The notes under the pieces: model-generated
What the model saw: the letters and a program-made list of their open reading frames with translations, nothing else
Database searches by the model: none
Told to the model about the DNA's origin: nothing
Source of the DNA: Burkholderiales bacterium
GTDB taxonomy: Bacteria; Pseudomonadota; Gammaproteobacteria; Burkholderiales; Casimicrobiaceae
Assembly (NCBI GenBank): GCA_905339295.1
Contig: CAJPFI010000054.1
Span: 1 to 64,000 of the forward strand
Direction of reading: 5' to 3'
DNA length: 64,000 nucleotides
Position numbers and translations under genes: made by a program
Shown here: piece by piece, positions 8,882 to 17,160 of the stretch
How the letters are laid out: each line of letters opens with the position of its first letter
How positions within the stretch are numbered: the stretch's first letter is position 1

Positions 8882-8933
8882 GGGCGCGACCGGTCGCGAC
8901 GACGCACGCCGCCGCGACGCCCGTCCGTGCGGT

Positions 8934-9620
8934 TCAGCCGCGGTAGCGGATCGCGAACTCCGGCGAGTCGACCTGGCAGGCGTAGTCGGCGTAACCCGGC
9001 GCGCGACCGCGGTTCTCGCCGTACCGGTTTCCGGCGTAGGCGCGCTCGACGCGCGTGAAGGGCAGCGTGTGCTCCGCGAACTTCTTCGTCAGCTCGTCGA
9101 GCCCGCGCGCGGCGATCGCCGCCATGTCGTCGAACCGGTCCGCGGCGATGACCTGCAGCCCCGACTCGGCGAAGCCGTAGAGCGGGCACCAGAACGCCGT
9201 CCAGCCGTCCCCGATCGCGTTGATGCGGTCGACGATCCGGCGCGAGAGCAGGAACGCGTCCGATTCGACGTGGACGATGCGCCCGAAGCCGTAGGTCCGC
9301 GCGATCTCGAGCGAGAACAGGAAGCTGCGCCACCAGCCGCGGTGGCCGGCGACGCCGATCCGCCCTTCATGCTCTCCGAACCGGTAGACGAACGCGGCGG
9401 GCCCGGCCGGCAGTTGGGGAGGAAGCGCGTCGAGAACGCGCACGTCGGGATCGTCCGGCACGAACGGCGACGCGTCGTCGATCAGGAACACGGCGTCGCG
9501 CTTGAGCGGGAGCGCGAGGTGGTAATCGAGCCAGCGGCGCTGGCGCGCGCGCCAGGCATGGGCGTCGTACGAGTACGACGTGCAGAAGAGCAGCGTGCGG
9601 GCGGGGGCCGGCGCGGGCAC
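8934..9620 (-). CDS. Conserved hypothetical, possibly glycosyltransferase-like
   Basis: The 228-residue protein begins PAPAPARTLLFCTSYSYD and has a segment IVHVESDAFLLSRRIVDRI. The ESD within it could be the metal-binding DxD-like motif of GT-A glycosyltransferases, and FLIDDAS precedes it. I do not recognise the family. The start is uncertain: GTG at 9620 lies 17 bp after the wax synthase stop, which suggests co-transcription. It has no membrane segments. Confidence 0.5.
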   Translation of the reverse strand: MPAPAPARTLLFCTSYSYDAHAWRARQRRWLDYHLALPLKRDAVFLIDDASPFVPDDPDVRVLDALPPQLPAGPAAFVYRFGEHEGRIGVAGHRGWWRSFLFSLEIARTYGFGRIVHVESDAFLLSRRIVDRINAIGDGWTAFWCPLYGFAESGLQVIAADRFDDMAAIAARGLDELTKKFAEHTLPFTRVERAYAGNRYGENRGRAPGYADYACQVDSPEFAIRYRG

Positions 9621-9637
9621 GGCGTGGCCAGCGGACG

Positions 9638-11104
9638 TCAGGCGGCGCCGACCGCGCTCGCGGCCATCGCCGGATCGAGGTCGCCCTCGAAGCCCCACGG
9701 GCACATCAGCACGGTGAGCACGAGCTTCTCGAACTCGCTGCCGAAGCGCTCGATCACGCGCACGGGATCCGGGCACAGCCCCTTGTCGGCGATCAGCCCG
9801 AACTGGACCTTGCCGTCGTAGGACAGGATCGACACGCCGACGCCGATGTCGCCGGACTGCGGCACCCAGAACATCAGGCTGTCGAGCCGCGCGCCGGCGA
9901 GCCACAGCGGCTGCGTCGGTCCGGGAACGTTGGTCATCACCGCGGTCGCGTTGCGGGCGAGGACCCGCAGCAGCGTCTCCTGCAGGAGCTTCGGCCCCGC
10001 GCCCATCGCCGCCAGGATGCCGAGCGCGAGCACCGGCTGGAAGCTCTCCTTCAGGCTGCTCATGTTCTCGCGCACCGCGTAGAGGCGCTCGACCGGGTTC
10101 TCGATCCCGATCGGCAGGTCGAGGAACACGAGCCCGAACTGGTTGCCGAGCCTGTACGCCTTCTCCATCGAACGCAGGTTGACCGGGACCAGCGCACGCA
10201 TCATGACGCCTGCGGTCTCGTCACCCTTGCCGCGCAGGTAGCGCGCGAGCGCGCCGGCGACGCACGACAGCAGCACGTCGTTCACCGACGCGCCGAGCGC
10301 GCGTCCGACCGCCTTCACCTCGTCGAGCGGAATCGGGTCGGCCCACGCGACGCGCTTCGCCGCGCCGGGCTTGCCCTTGAAGCGCGTCGGCGAGTCCTGC
10401 TCCATCAGCGTCAGGTTCGCGATCTCCGCGGTCAGCGCGGTGCCCTGGCTCGCCAGCGCGGCCGCCTTCGTCGGATCGGTCCACAGTTCGACGCCCTTCC
10501 CGATCAGCGTGCCGCCGATCCTCTTCGCGATGTCGAGTACGCCCGAGAACGGCTGGATCAGCTGCGCCAGCGGATCGTCGGCGGCCGGTGCCGACGCCCG
10601 CGCCGGGGGCTCGAAAGGCATCGCCGGCGGACCGTGCGCCGACGCGTCGGTCATCGACAGCATGACCCGCACGAGCGCGATGCCGTCCGCGTAGCAGTGG
10701 TGGATGCGCGCGACGACCGCGCTGCCGCCGTCGTACCGGTCGACGAGGTGGAACTGCCAGCGCGGCCGCGCCGGATCGAGCGGCGACGTCGCGAGCCGCG
10801 ACACGAGCGCCTGCAGCTCGCGACGTCCGGCGGGGGCGCGCAGCACCGCGTGCACGACGTGGCGGTCGAGGTCGAACTCGGCGTCGGTTTCCCAGAACGA
10901 GATGCCGGCGAGGTCGACCGGCTTCTGCCGGAAGCGCCGGAACACCAGGAAACGCTCTTCGACCAGCCGCCTCAGCCGCGCAAGCTCGACGCGCCCGCGG
11001 AACATCAGCACGCCGGTGATCATCATCAGGTTGTGCGGACGGTCCATCCGCAGCCACGCGGTGTCGACCGCCGAGATCTTCTCGCGCTTCGGGGCAGCGG
11101 CCAT
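9638..11104 (-). CDS. Wax ester synthase / diacylglycerol acyltransferase (WS/DGAT)
   Basis: This 488-residue O-acyltransferase joins acyl-CoA to a fatty alcohol (wax ester) or diacylglycerol (triacylglycerol). The active-site HHxxxDG is HHCYADG at residues 135-141. The N-terminal SAVDTAWLRMDRP, the NDVLLSCVAGAL motif, and the C-terminal TNVPGPTQPLWLAG are all family hallmarks. Length is close to the usual 450-480. Its genomic partners are a fatty acyl-CoA reductase, an acyl-CoA-binding protein and two phasins, which makes wax ester synthesis the likelier role. Actual product specificity cannot be read. Confidence 0.95.
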   Translation of the reverse strand: MAAAPKREKISAVDTAWLRMDRPHNLMMITGVLMFRGRVELARLRRLVEERFLVFRRFRQKPVDLAGISFWETDAEFDLDRHVVHAVLRAPAGRRELQALVSRLATSPLDPARPRWQFHLVDRYDGGSAVVARIHHCYADGIALVRVMLSMTDASAHGPPAMPFEPPARASAPAADDPLAQLIQPFSGVLDIAKRIGGTLIGKGVELWTDPTKAAALASQGTALTAEIANLTLMEQDSPTRFKGKPGAAKRVAWADPIPLDEVKAVGRALGASVNDVLLSCVAGALARYLRGKGDETAGVMMRALVPVNLRSMEKAYRLGNQFGLVFLDLPIGIENPVERLYAVRENMSSLKESFQPVLALGILAAMGAGPKLLQETLLRVLARNATAVMTNVPGPTQPLWLAGARLDSLMFWVPQSGDIGVGVSILSYDGKVQFGLIADKGLCPDPVRVIERFGSEFEKLVLTVLMCPWGFEGDLDPAMAASAVGAA

Positions 11105-11155
11105 CGGGCGGGAACCGGCGCTGTGACGGGGACGGGGGGACGACGTGCCCGTTCG

Positions 11156-11185
11156 TTGCGGGCGCTTTGGCGTCCGCGCTAAAGT
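11156..11185 (+). promoter_or_regulatory. Candidate sigma-70 promoter for the ACBP gene
   Basis: TTGCGG (11156-11161), an 18-bp spacer and TAAAGT (11180-11185) lie in the divergent gap between the WS/DGAT and acyl-CoA-binding protein genes, 53 bp before the ATG at 11239. Confidence 0.4.
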
Positions 11186-11238
11186 AGCACGAAACCCCCG
11201 GGGACCGAGGGGCCCGCGACCAGGACGAAGGAGACACG

Positions 11239-11514
11239 ATGGCCGCCGCGAAGAAGGACGACCTCAAGGCCAGGTTCGACGCCGCCGCCGCCGCGGCCAA
11301 GCAGACGAAGAAGAAGCCGGACAACGCCACGCTGCTCAAGCTGTACGCGTACTACAAGCAGGCGACCGAAGGCGACGTCACGGGCGCGCGCCCCGGCGGG
11401 TTCGACTTCGTCGGCGGCGCGAAGCACGACGCATGGTCCAAGCTCAAGGGCACGGGCAAGGACGACGCGATGACGAACTACATCAAGCAGGTCGAGAAGC
11501 TCAACCGCGACTGA
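11239..11514 (+). CDS. Acyl-CoA-binding protein
   Basis: This 91-residue protein matches the ACBP four-helix fold. LLKLYAYYKQATEGDV and KHDAWSKLKGTGKDDAM hold the conserved Tyr and Lys residues that contact the CoA. ACBPs sequester and shuttle long-chain acyl-CoA in the cytosol. AGGAG lies before the ATG. It is divergent from the wax synthase gene and would supply its substrate. Bacterial ACBPs are sporadic, so finding it here is notable. Confidence 0.92.
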   Translation: MAAAKKDDLKARFDAAAAAAKQTKKKPDNATLLKLYAYYKQATEGDVTGARPGGFDFVGGAKHDAWSKLKGTGKDDAMTNYIKQVEKLNRD

Positions 11515-11567
11515 CGCGCGGGAGCGGACGCGGGAAACCCGGCGGAGGGAGACAGGTGCCGCCCGCC

Positions 11568-11584
11568 TCCCCGCGTCGCGGGGA
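11568..11584. terminator. Hairpin between convergent genes
   Basis: TCCCCGC-GTC-GCGGGGA is a perfect 7-bp stem between the ACBP gene (+) and the phasin-like gene (-). It has no T-tract. Confidence 0.4.
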
Positions 11585-11653
11585 CGGGAGTCGGCGGTCC
11601 GCGGACGCAGGCGTTTCCGGCGTGCGCGATCGGCGCCGCGTCGCCGACGCCGT

Positions 11654-12316
11654 CTAGCCCAACGCGCCCTTCACGACCTTGCGCGCGGTGCGAACCGTGC
11701 GTTTCGCGGTCCGCGTCGCGGCATCCACCGCGCCGCTCGCCGTTCGGACGGTGCGCTTCGCGGTCGAGTGCGCGGACTTGACCGCGCCGGTGGCCGTGCG
11801 CGCCGCGCTCTTGACGGCGCCCTTCATCATCTTCTTCATCGGCGAGGCCGGCGGCCGCCGCTTCGGCTTGATGCCGGTCGCCTTCACGAGTTCGTTGACC
11901 GCCTCGGAGAGCGCATCGACGCGCTCCGCCAGCCGCTCGACGTCGCTCTGCGTGTGCACGCCGAGCTTCGACAGCGCGCGGGCCACGCGGTCCTCGAAGA
12001 CCTGCTCCAGCTTGTCCCAGGTGCCACCGGCCATCTTCTGTACCTCCTTCGCCTTCGCCTGCGCCGCGCCGCGCGCCGCGGCCGCGGTCTCCGCCGCCAT
12101 GTGGCGGGTGCGCTTCTCGAGGACCTCGCCCTGCTCGACGAGGGTATCGAACACCCTCATCCCGCCGGCCTGCGCCTTCGAGAACGCGCCCAGCCCCGCG
12201 AGCCAGATCTGCCGCGACGAGTCGAGCACCGCCTTCGGCAGGTCGGCCATCGTCTCGTGCGACGCCGGTCCCTTGCCGGATTCGGCCCTGGCTTTCGCTT
12301 TCGCCTGCTTCAGCAT
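11654..12316 (-). CDS. Phasin-like granule-associated protein with basic tail
   Basis: This 220-residue protein holds the phasin motif VLDSSRQIWLAGLGAFSKAQ near residues 30-50, then coiled-coil-like sequence. A second helical segment, LAERVDALSEAVNELVKATG, follows. From about residue 150 the tail is basic with TAKRTVRTA-type repeats. I chose ATG at 12316, which has GAGGAG upstream. An ATG at 12364 would lie only 9 bp from the promoter -10. It shares a promoter motif with the other phasin. Whether it coats PHA or wax granules is open. Confidence 0.85.
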   Translation of the reverse strand: MLKQAKAKARAESGKGPASHETMADLPKAVLDSSRQIWLAGLGAFSKAQAGGMRVFDTLVEQGEVLEKRTRHMAAETAAAARGAAQAKAKEVQKMAGGTWDKLEQVFEDRVARALSKLGVHTQSDVERLAERVDALSEAVNELVKATGIKPKRRPPASPMKKMMKGAVKSAARTATGAVKSAHSTAKRTVRTASGAVDAATRTAKRTVRTARKVVKGALG

Positions 12317-12373
12317 CTCTCGCTCCTCGTCTGCGGCTCGCCGTACCGGCGCGGTCGGCGCCATCGACGGATC

Positions 12374-12408
12374 ATTCTAGGGTGCACCGATAGAGCAATC
12401 ATACTAAA
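12374..12408 (-). promoter_or_regulatory. Shared lipid-island promoter motif, copy 3
   Basis: On the minus strand the element reads TTTAGTATGATTGCTCTA, then 10 bp, then CTAGAAT. A -35 of ATGATT, a 17-bp spacer and a -10 of TAGAAT fit sigma-70. The phasin ATG is 57 bp downstream. Confidence 0.7.
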
Positions 12409-12443
12409 CCGGCCCGCGCCGGCGTCGCGCCCGGACCGGCCCG

Positions 12444-12449
12444 TATAAT
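12444..12449 (+). promoter_or_regulatory. Perfect -10 box TATAAT before the acyl-CoA reductase gene
   Basis: TATAAT lies 78 bp before the ATG at 12528. The -35 position holds GGCGTC, a poor match, so an activator may be needed. Confidence 0.45.
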
Positions 12450-12527
12450 CGGCGGCTCGCGTCCGCGACACCGTGACCGCCACGCCGCTTCACGACGACG
12501 CCGGTCGAGCACGCCACAGGAGGATTC

Positions 12528-14513
12528 ATGGCCTATTTCGTCACCGGCGCGACCGGCTTCATCGGCCGCCATCTCGTCCTGAACCTGCTCAAGCGCGGCA
12601 AGCCGGTCTACGCGCTGGTCCGCAAGGGCTCGCAGAAGAAGCTCGACGCACTGCGCGAATCCCTCGGCGCGACCGACAAGACGCTGATCGCGGTCGCGGG
12701 CGACCTCTCGCAGAAGAACCTCGGCGTCTCCGACGCGGACCTGAGGAGGCTCAAAGGGAAGATCGACCACGTCTTCCACCTCGCGGCGATCTACGACCTC
12801 AACGCGTCCGCCGAGGACCAGAAGGTCGCCAACGTCGACGGCACGCGCAACGCGGTGCGGTTCGCGGGGGCGGTGGGCGCCGGCTGCTTCCACCACGTGT
12901 CGTCGATCGCCGCCGCGGGCCTCTACGAAGGCGTGTTCCGCGAGGACATGTTCGAGGAGGCCGAGGAACTCGATCACCCGTACTTCGGCACCAAGCACGA
13001 GTCCGAGGGCATCGTGCGCAAGGAGTGCAAGCGGCCCTTCCGCATCTACCGGCCCGGCTTCGTCGTCGGCCATTCGAAGACTGGCGAGATCGACAAGATC
13101 GACGGTCCGTACTACTTCTTCAAGACGATCCAGAAGATGCGCCAGCTGCTTCCGCCGTGGATGCCGACGATCGGCATCGAGGGCGGCCGCATCAACATCG
13201 TGCCGGTCGACTTCGTCGCGAACGCACTCGACCACCTCGCGCACAAGAAGGGGCTGGACGGCAAGTGCTTCCATCTCACCGATCCCCATCCGCACCGGAT
13301 CGGCGAGGTGCTCAACATCTTCGCGAAGGCCGCGCACGCGCCGCAGATGGCGATGCGCGTCAACGCGAAGATGTTCGGCTTCATACCCGCGCCCGTCGTC
13401 TACGGCCTCGCCTCGCTCTCGCCGGTCAAGCGGGCGATCAAGGTCACGCTGAACGACCTCGGCATCCCGCGCGACGTGTTCCAGTTCGTCAACTGGCCGA
13501 CGCGCTACGACAACCGCGAGGCGACCCGGGCGCTCAGGGGCTCCGGCATCGAGGTGCCGCCGCTCGAGAGCTACGCGAACCGGCTGTGGGACTACTGGGA
13601 GCGCAACCTCGACCCCGACCTCTTCATCGACCGCAGCCTCTCCGGCCGCGTCAAGGGCAAGGTCGCCGTCGTGACCGGCGGCTCGTCGGGCATCGGGCAG
13701 GCGACCGCGCTCAAGCTCGCCGAGGCCGGCGCGAAGGTGGTCATCGTCGCGCGCGACCCGGAGAAGCTCGACGCCACGAAGAGGGAGATCGCGGCGAAGG
13801 GGGGCGTGTGCTTCGCCTACTCGTGCGATCTCGCCGACATGGCCGCCATCGAGGTGCTCGCGAAGCAGATCCTCGCGGACCACGGCAGCGTCGATTTCCT
13901 CGTCAACAACGCCGGCCGCTCGATCCGCCGCGCCGTCATCAACGCTACCGACCGCTTCCACGACTTCGAGCGGACGATGCAGCTGAACTACTTCGGCGCG
14001 GTCAAGCTGGTCCTCGCGTTCCTGCCGGCGATGGCGGCGAAGAAGCGCGGCCACATCATCAACATCAGTTCGATCGGCGTGCTGTCGCGGGCGCCCCGCT
14101 TCTCGGCCTACGTCGCCTCGAAGGCCGCCCTCGACGCGTTCGCCGAGTGCGCGGCCTCCGAACTCCTCGACAAGGGCGTGCATTTCACGAACATCAACAT
14201 GCCGCTGGTCCGCACGCCGATGATCGCGCCGACCAAGATCTACGAGAGCGTGCCCACGCTGTCGCCCGAGGAGGCCGCGGGGCTCGTCGTCGAGGCGATC
14301 GTGCACCGGCCCGTCCGCATCGCCACGCGCCTCGGCATCTTCGGCGCCGTGTGCCACGCGATCGCGCCGAAGCTCACGCAGGTGCTCCTCAACACCGCGT
14401 TCAACATGTTTCCCGACTCGTCGGCCGCGCAGGGCAAGAAGGACGGCGATGCGCAGGCGCTTTCCGCCGAGCAGATGGCGTTCGCGCAGATCACGCGGGG
14501 GATTCACTGGTAA
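12528..14513 (+). CDS. Alcohol-forming fatty acyl-CoA reductase, two-domain
   Basis: The 661-residue protein joins two short-chain dehydrogenase folds. The N-terminal extended SDR begins with GATGFIG (residues 7-13) and has the YFGTK active-site pair near residue 150. The C-terminal classical SDR has GGSSGIG near 385 and YVASK near 530. The length and layout match the Marinobacter enzyme Maqu_2507, which reduces acyl-CoA through aldehyde to fatty alcohol with NADPH; shared stretches recalled include DHVFHLAA and FRIYRPG. AGGAGG precedes the ATG. With WS/DGAT this would complete wax ester synthesis. The older label would be simply SDR family oxidoreductase. Confidence 0.9.
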   Translation: MAYFVTGATGFIGRHLVLNLLKRGKPVYALVRKGSQKKLDALRESLGATDKTLIAVAGDLSQKNLGVSDADLRRLKGKIDHVFHLAAIYDLNASAEDQKVANVDGTRNAVRFAGAVGAGCFHHVSSIAAAGLYEGVFREDMFEEAEELDHPYFGTKHESEGIVRKECKRPFRIYRPGFVVGHSKTGEIDKIDGPYYFFKTIQKMRQLLPPWMPTIGIEGGRINIVPVDFVANALDHLAHKKGLDGKCFHLTDPHPHRIGEVLNIFAKAAHAPQMAMRVNAKMFGFIPAPVVYGLASLSPVKRAIKVTLNDLGIPRDVFQFVNWPTRYDNREATRALRGSGIEVPPLESYANRLWDYWERNLDPDLFIDRSLSGRVKGKVAVVTGGSSGIGQATALKLAEAGAKVVIVARDPEKLDATKREIAAKGGVCFAYSCDLADMAAIEVLAKQILADHGSVDFLVNNAGRSIRRAVINATDRFHDFERTMQLNYFGAVKLVLAFLPAMAAKKRGHIINISSIGVLSRAPRFSAYVASKAALDAFAECAASELLDKGVHFTNINMPLVRTPMIAPTKIYESVPTLSPEEAAGLVVEAIVHRPVRIATRLGIFGAVCHAIAPKLTQVLLNTAFNMFPDSSAAQGKKDGDAQALSAEQMAFAQITRGIHW

Positions 14514-14562
14514 GGCGTTGACGACGGGGAAGCTGAGGGTGCCGCGCACGGGGATGGACCCC

Positions 14563-14778
14563 GTCGGGCTGAAGCCCGACCCACCAAAGGTGGCGCCGCG
14601 CGGGAGTGAAACCCGTCGGGCTCAAGCCCGACCCACCAAAGGTGGCGCCGCGCGCGGGAGTGAAACCCGTCGGGCTGAAGCCCGACCCACCAAAGGTGGC
14701 GCCGCGCGGGAGTGAAACCCGTCGGGCTGAAGCCCGACCCACCAGGCGCAGGTCCGGTGGGTCCGGCTTCAGCCGGAC
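14563..14778. repeat. REP-like palindrome cluster 1
   Basis: Four copies of GTCGGGCT-GA-AGCCCGAC start at 14563, 14615 (one arm base changed), 14669 and 14721, at 52-54 bp spacing. Between them CCACC-AAA-GGTGG makes a second small hairpin. A variant GTCCGGCT-TC-AGCCGGAC closes the array at 14761-14778 and contains the stop codon of the hydrolase gene. The array can terminate transcription from both sides. Confidence 0.9.
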
Positions 14779-15680
14779 ACCGGCCGACGCAACACATCGA
14801 CCACGCGCTTCGCAACCTCGGGGTCCGTGAGGAGGGCGTTGTGGCCGATGCCCGAGAGCTCGACGTTCTCGGCGCCCTCGAGCCGCGCGGAAGTCTGCGG
14901 GGCAACCATCGAGTCGTGCCACGACCACACGGACACGAACGGTGGCGCCGCGTCGGCGCCCGTCGGCGGAAGATCGCCGAGCCACCGGTTCCGGGGCCGC
15001 AATTGCGCGAGCGACGCGCCGGGGAACATCCATGCGTGAACGCTCCCGGCGTGCGGCGCGCCGATCGTCACGACCTGCCTCACGCGATCGCCGCCGTACT
15101 TGCGCAGGTAGGCGCGCGCGACCAGCCCCCCCATGCTGTGGGTCACGATCGCGACCGACGCCGCCCCGGTTTCCGCGAGGATCGCGTCGATCTTCGCCGC
15201 CGTCTGGTCCGCGAACAGTTCGATCGAGGCCAGCGGCGGGCCGTAGGACAGCGCATAGATGGGGCCCAGCCCGGCCGCCTCCAGCCGGGGCTTCATGCTT
15301 GCCCAGACGCCGGCGTTGCAGAGCACGCCGTGGAGCAGCAGCACCGGATGCGTCGCCCGTGCCGGGGCAGGGTCCCTGACCAGCCACCGGTAGAGCATCA
15401 TCCGTGGCGCCGAGCCAGCGATCGTCCAGTATTCGCGCCAGATCAGCCGCCAGGTGCTTCGCCGCGTCAGGCGCGCGCCGGACGGCCGCTTCGACCGCCA
15501 CAGCCAGGCGAGCAGGAAATAGACGAGCGTGAACGCGCCGATCAGCGCGAGGTAGGCGATCGGAGCGGCGACGATCCATTTCCATGCCGCGGCGCCGGCC
15601 GCGACGCTGCGGGCCGCGAAGTAGGCATACACCGCGGCGCCGCCGCCGATGACGATCCAGAGCGTGGCCGCCGTCCACAT
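14769..15680 (-). CDS. Alpha/beta-fold hydrolase (lipase/esterase)
   Basis: This 303-residue protein starts with two hydrophobic segments (about residues 3-20 and 28-55), so it is probably membrane-anchored. The catalytic domain has the HPVLLLHGVLCNAGVW oxyanion region, the nucleophile elbow THSMGGLVARAYL and a C-terminal ELSGIGHNALL that supplies the catalytic His. It resembles triacylglycerol lipases of the EstA/palmitoyl-thioesterase type. The ATG at 15680 gives a sensible N-terminus. Its stop falls inside a REP palindrome. It could release acids from stored esters or act on exogenous lipid. Confidence 0.85.
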   Translation of the reverse strand: MWTAATLWIVIGGGAAVYAYFAARSVAAGAAAWKWIVAAPIAYLALIGAFTLVYFLLAWLWRSKRPSGARLTRRSTWRLIWREYWTIAGSAPRMMLYRWLVRDPAPARATHPVLLLHGVLCNAGVWASMKPRLEAAGLGPIYALSYGPPLASIELFADQTAAKIDAILAETGAASVAIVTHSMGGLVARAYLRKYGGDRVRQVVTIGAPHAGSVHAWMFPGASLAQLRPRNRWLGDLPPTGADAAPPFVSVWSWHDSMVAPQTSARLEGAENVELSGIGHNALLTDPEVAKRVVDVLRRPVSG

Positions 15681-16131
15681 TGGCGATGCGATGGCGATGC
15701 GCGCGCCGCGATCGGCCGCGCGAGGGGTCAGGCCGGCAGCCTGGCGGCCACGGGCGGGGCGAGCGACCTGCGCAAACGGCTGCGGTCCCGCGCCGACGCG
15801 AAGGCCCGCCCGAACAGGTTGCCGGGGGTGTGCAGGATCACGCCGGCGCGCGTCACCCGGCGCGCGTGGAGCGCGGACCACGCCGCGTCGCGGTCCATCG
15901 AGCATCGGACCGGTTCGACGTTGCGGAACACCCCGGAGCGGAGCATCGGGATCCCTGACGTGCCGTTCGTTCGTGTCATTCTAACGGGCCGCGCGGCGTG
16001 AGGCAGCCACGGACCTGCCGCTGCGGCGGTTTCCCCTCATCGCTCCCGCTCCCTGCGGCGGCGTCCCGCCCGCCTCGAGAGTCGGCGGAGGCCATCCGCT
16101 TCCCGGTCGCCTGCCCTCGCGCGACGGCGCG
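15681..16131 (-). other. Mostly intergenic; one weak 83-codon frame
   Basis: The only candidate is a minus-strand frame at 15728-15979 that starts MTRTNGTSGIPMLRSGV. It has no ribosome site and matches nothing I know. The stretch 15980-16131 downstream of the MerR gene shows no clear terminator. Confidence 0.4.
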
Positions 16132-17049
16132 CTAACCCGGCGCGCGATGCGCACGCCAGCTTCGCAGCGCCGGGATCACCGACGCGAGATCCGGGATCAG
16201 CACCGTGCCCGGGATCGTCCTGCGGATGCGCCGGGACATCTCGCCTCCCGCCCAGATCGTCACGTGCGCAGGCAGGTGCGCCCGCAAGGCGTCGAGGCCC
16301 TCGACAGCGAACCGCAACGAGTGCGACCCCGAGAACGACAGCGCGACGATGTTCGCCCGATGCGCGAGCGCCGCGCGGTGGATGTCGTCGACCGGCGTCT
16401 GCGTCCCGAGCGACACGCAGGACGCGCCCTCCGGCACCAGCAGCGCCTCGACCATCAGCAGGCCGACGCCGTGCAGCTCGTCGGGGAACGTCGTCAGCAG
16501 CACGCGCGGCGAGCCTTCGGCGTTGCGCGGGAACGCGCTGATCGCCGCGCGCAGCGCCACCTGCAGGAGCTCGGTATAGAGGTGCTCCTCGAAGACCTGC
16601 AGTTCGCCGCGCATCCAGGCGTCGCCCACCGCGCGATTGAGCGGGGTGACCGTCTCGAGCACGAACTTCTGCAGTCCTTGCCGCAACACCCATTGCACGA
16701 GCATCTGCTGCAGCGACGCCGTGTCGTGCCGGCGCAGCAGGTCGAGGACGTCGGTCTCGAGCGCGGGCGCGAGACCGTCCCTCCGCGAGGCCGTGCGCGC
16801 ATCTGCCAGCGCGACCAGTTCGTTCAACGGGGAGTGAACGATCTTGCCGGGCCGCATGCCTGTGTCCATGAGGCGCTTGACGGCGCGCAGCTTGGCCACC
16901 TCGGCGTTCGAGTACAGGCGTTCGCCTCCGGAATCCCGCGCCGGGCTGGGAAAGCCGTATCGCCGTTCCCACATGCGCAGCAGGTCCTTGGACAAGCCGG
17001 TCTCGCGTTCGACAGCGCTGATGTTGAACCTGGGCGTGTGGGCGGGCAC
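16132..17049 (-). CDS. MerR regulator with B12-binding domain (CarH/LitR-like)
   Basis: The 305-residue protein has an N-terminal MerR helix-turn-helix (RMWERRYGFP, residues 25-34). A helical domain follows with W145 nine residues before E155-H156, the Wx9EH arrangement that caps adenosylcobalamin in CarH. The Rossmann domain has ExHxxG at 191-196, with His193 as lower axial ligand, and a later AGGEMSRR. In CarH/LitR, B12 in the dark holds a DNA-bound tetramer and light releases it. It is divergent from a glutathione peroxidase gene. Light sensing is inferred from these residues only. Confidence 0.85.
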   Translation of the reverse strand: MPAHTPRFNISAVERETGLSKDLLRMWERRYGFPSPARDSGGERLYSNAEVAKLRAVKRLMDTGMRPGKIVHSPLNELVALADARTASRRDGLAPALETDVLDLLRRHDTASLQQMLVQWVLRQGLQKFVLETVTPLNRAVGDAWMRGELQVFEEHLYTELLQVALRAAISAFPRNAEGSPRVLLTTFPDELHGVGLLMVEALLVPEGASCVSLGTQTPVDDIHRAALAHRANIVALSFSGSHSLRFAVEGLDALRAHLPAHVTIWAGGEMSRRIRRTIPGTVLIPDLASVIPALRSWRAHRAPG

Positions 17050-17059
17050 GGTCGAAATT

Positions 17060-17160
17060 TTGTCTTGGACGAAGTGTTGACATTACTGCAAAGAGGCCTT
17101 ATTGTCTCGCCTTGAGTCGTATTTGTCCTGGACAATGAATAGACAATTCACCTTCGACAA
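17060..17160. promoter_or_regulatory. Divergent regulatory region with TTGTC/GACAA half-sites
   Basis: TTGTC occurs at 17060, 17102 and 17123, and GACAA at 17131, 17142 and 17156. Two make a perfect palindrome TTGTCC-T-GGACAA (17123-17135); 17060-17072 is an imperfect copy. A strong sigma-70 promoter, TTGACA (17077-17082), 17 bp, TATTGT (17100-17105), reads toward the peroxidase gene, and its -10 overlaps a half-site. This is a likely operator of the adjacent MerR/B12 regulator. Confidence 0.6.

Noticed and set aside
12316-12364. Upstream ATG for the second phasin
   Set aside because: It lies only about 9 bp from the -10 box and lacks a ribosome site; ATG at 12316 has GAGGAG.
15728-15979. 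An 83-codon hypothetical gene
   Set aside because: No ribosome site, no conserved motif and Arg-rich composition; noted only as part of the intergenic stretch.
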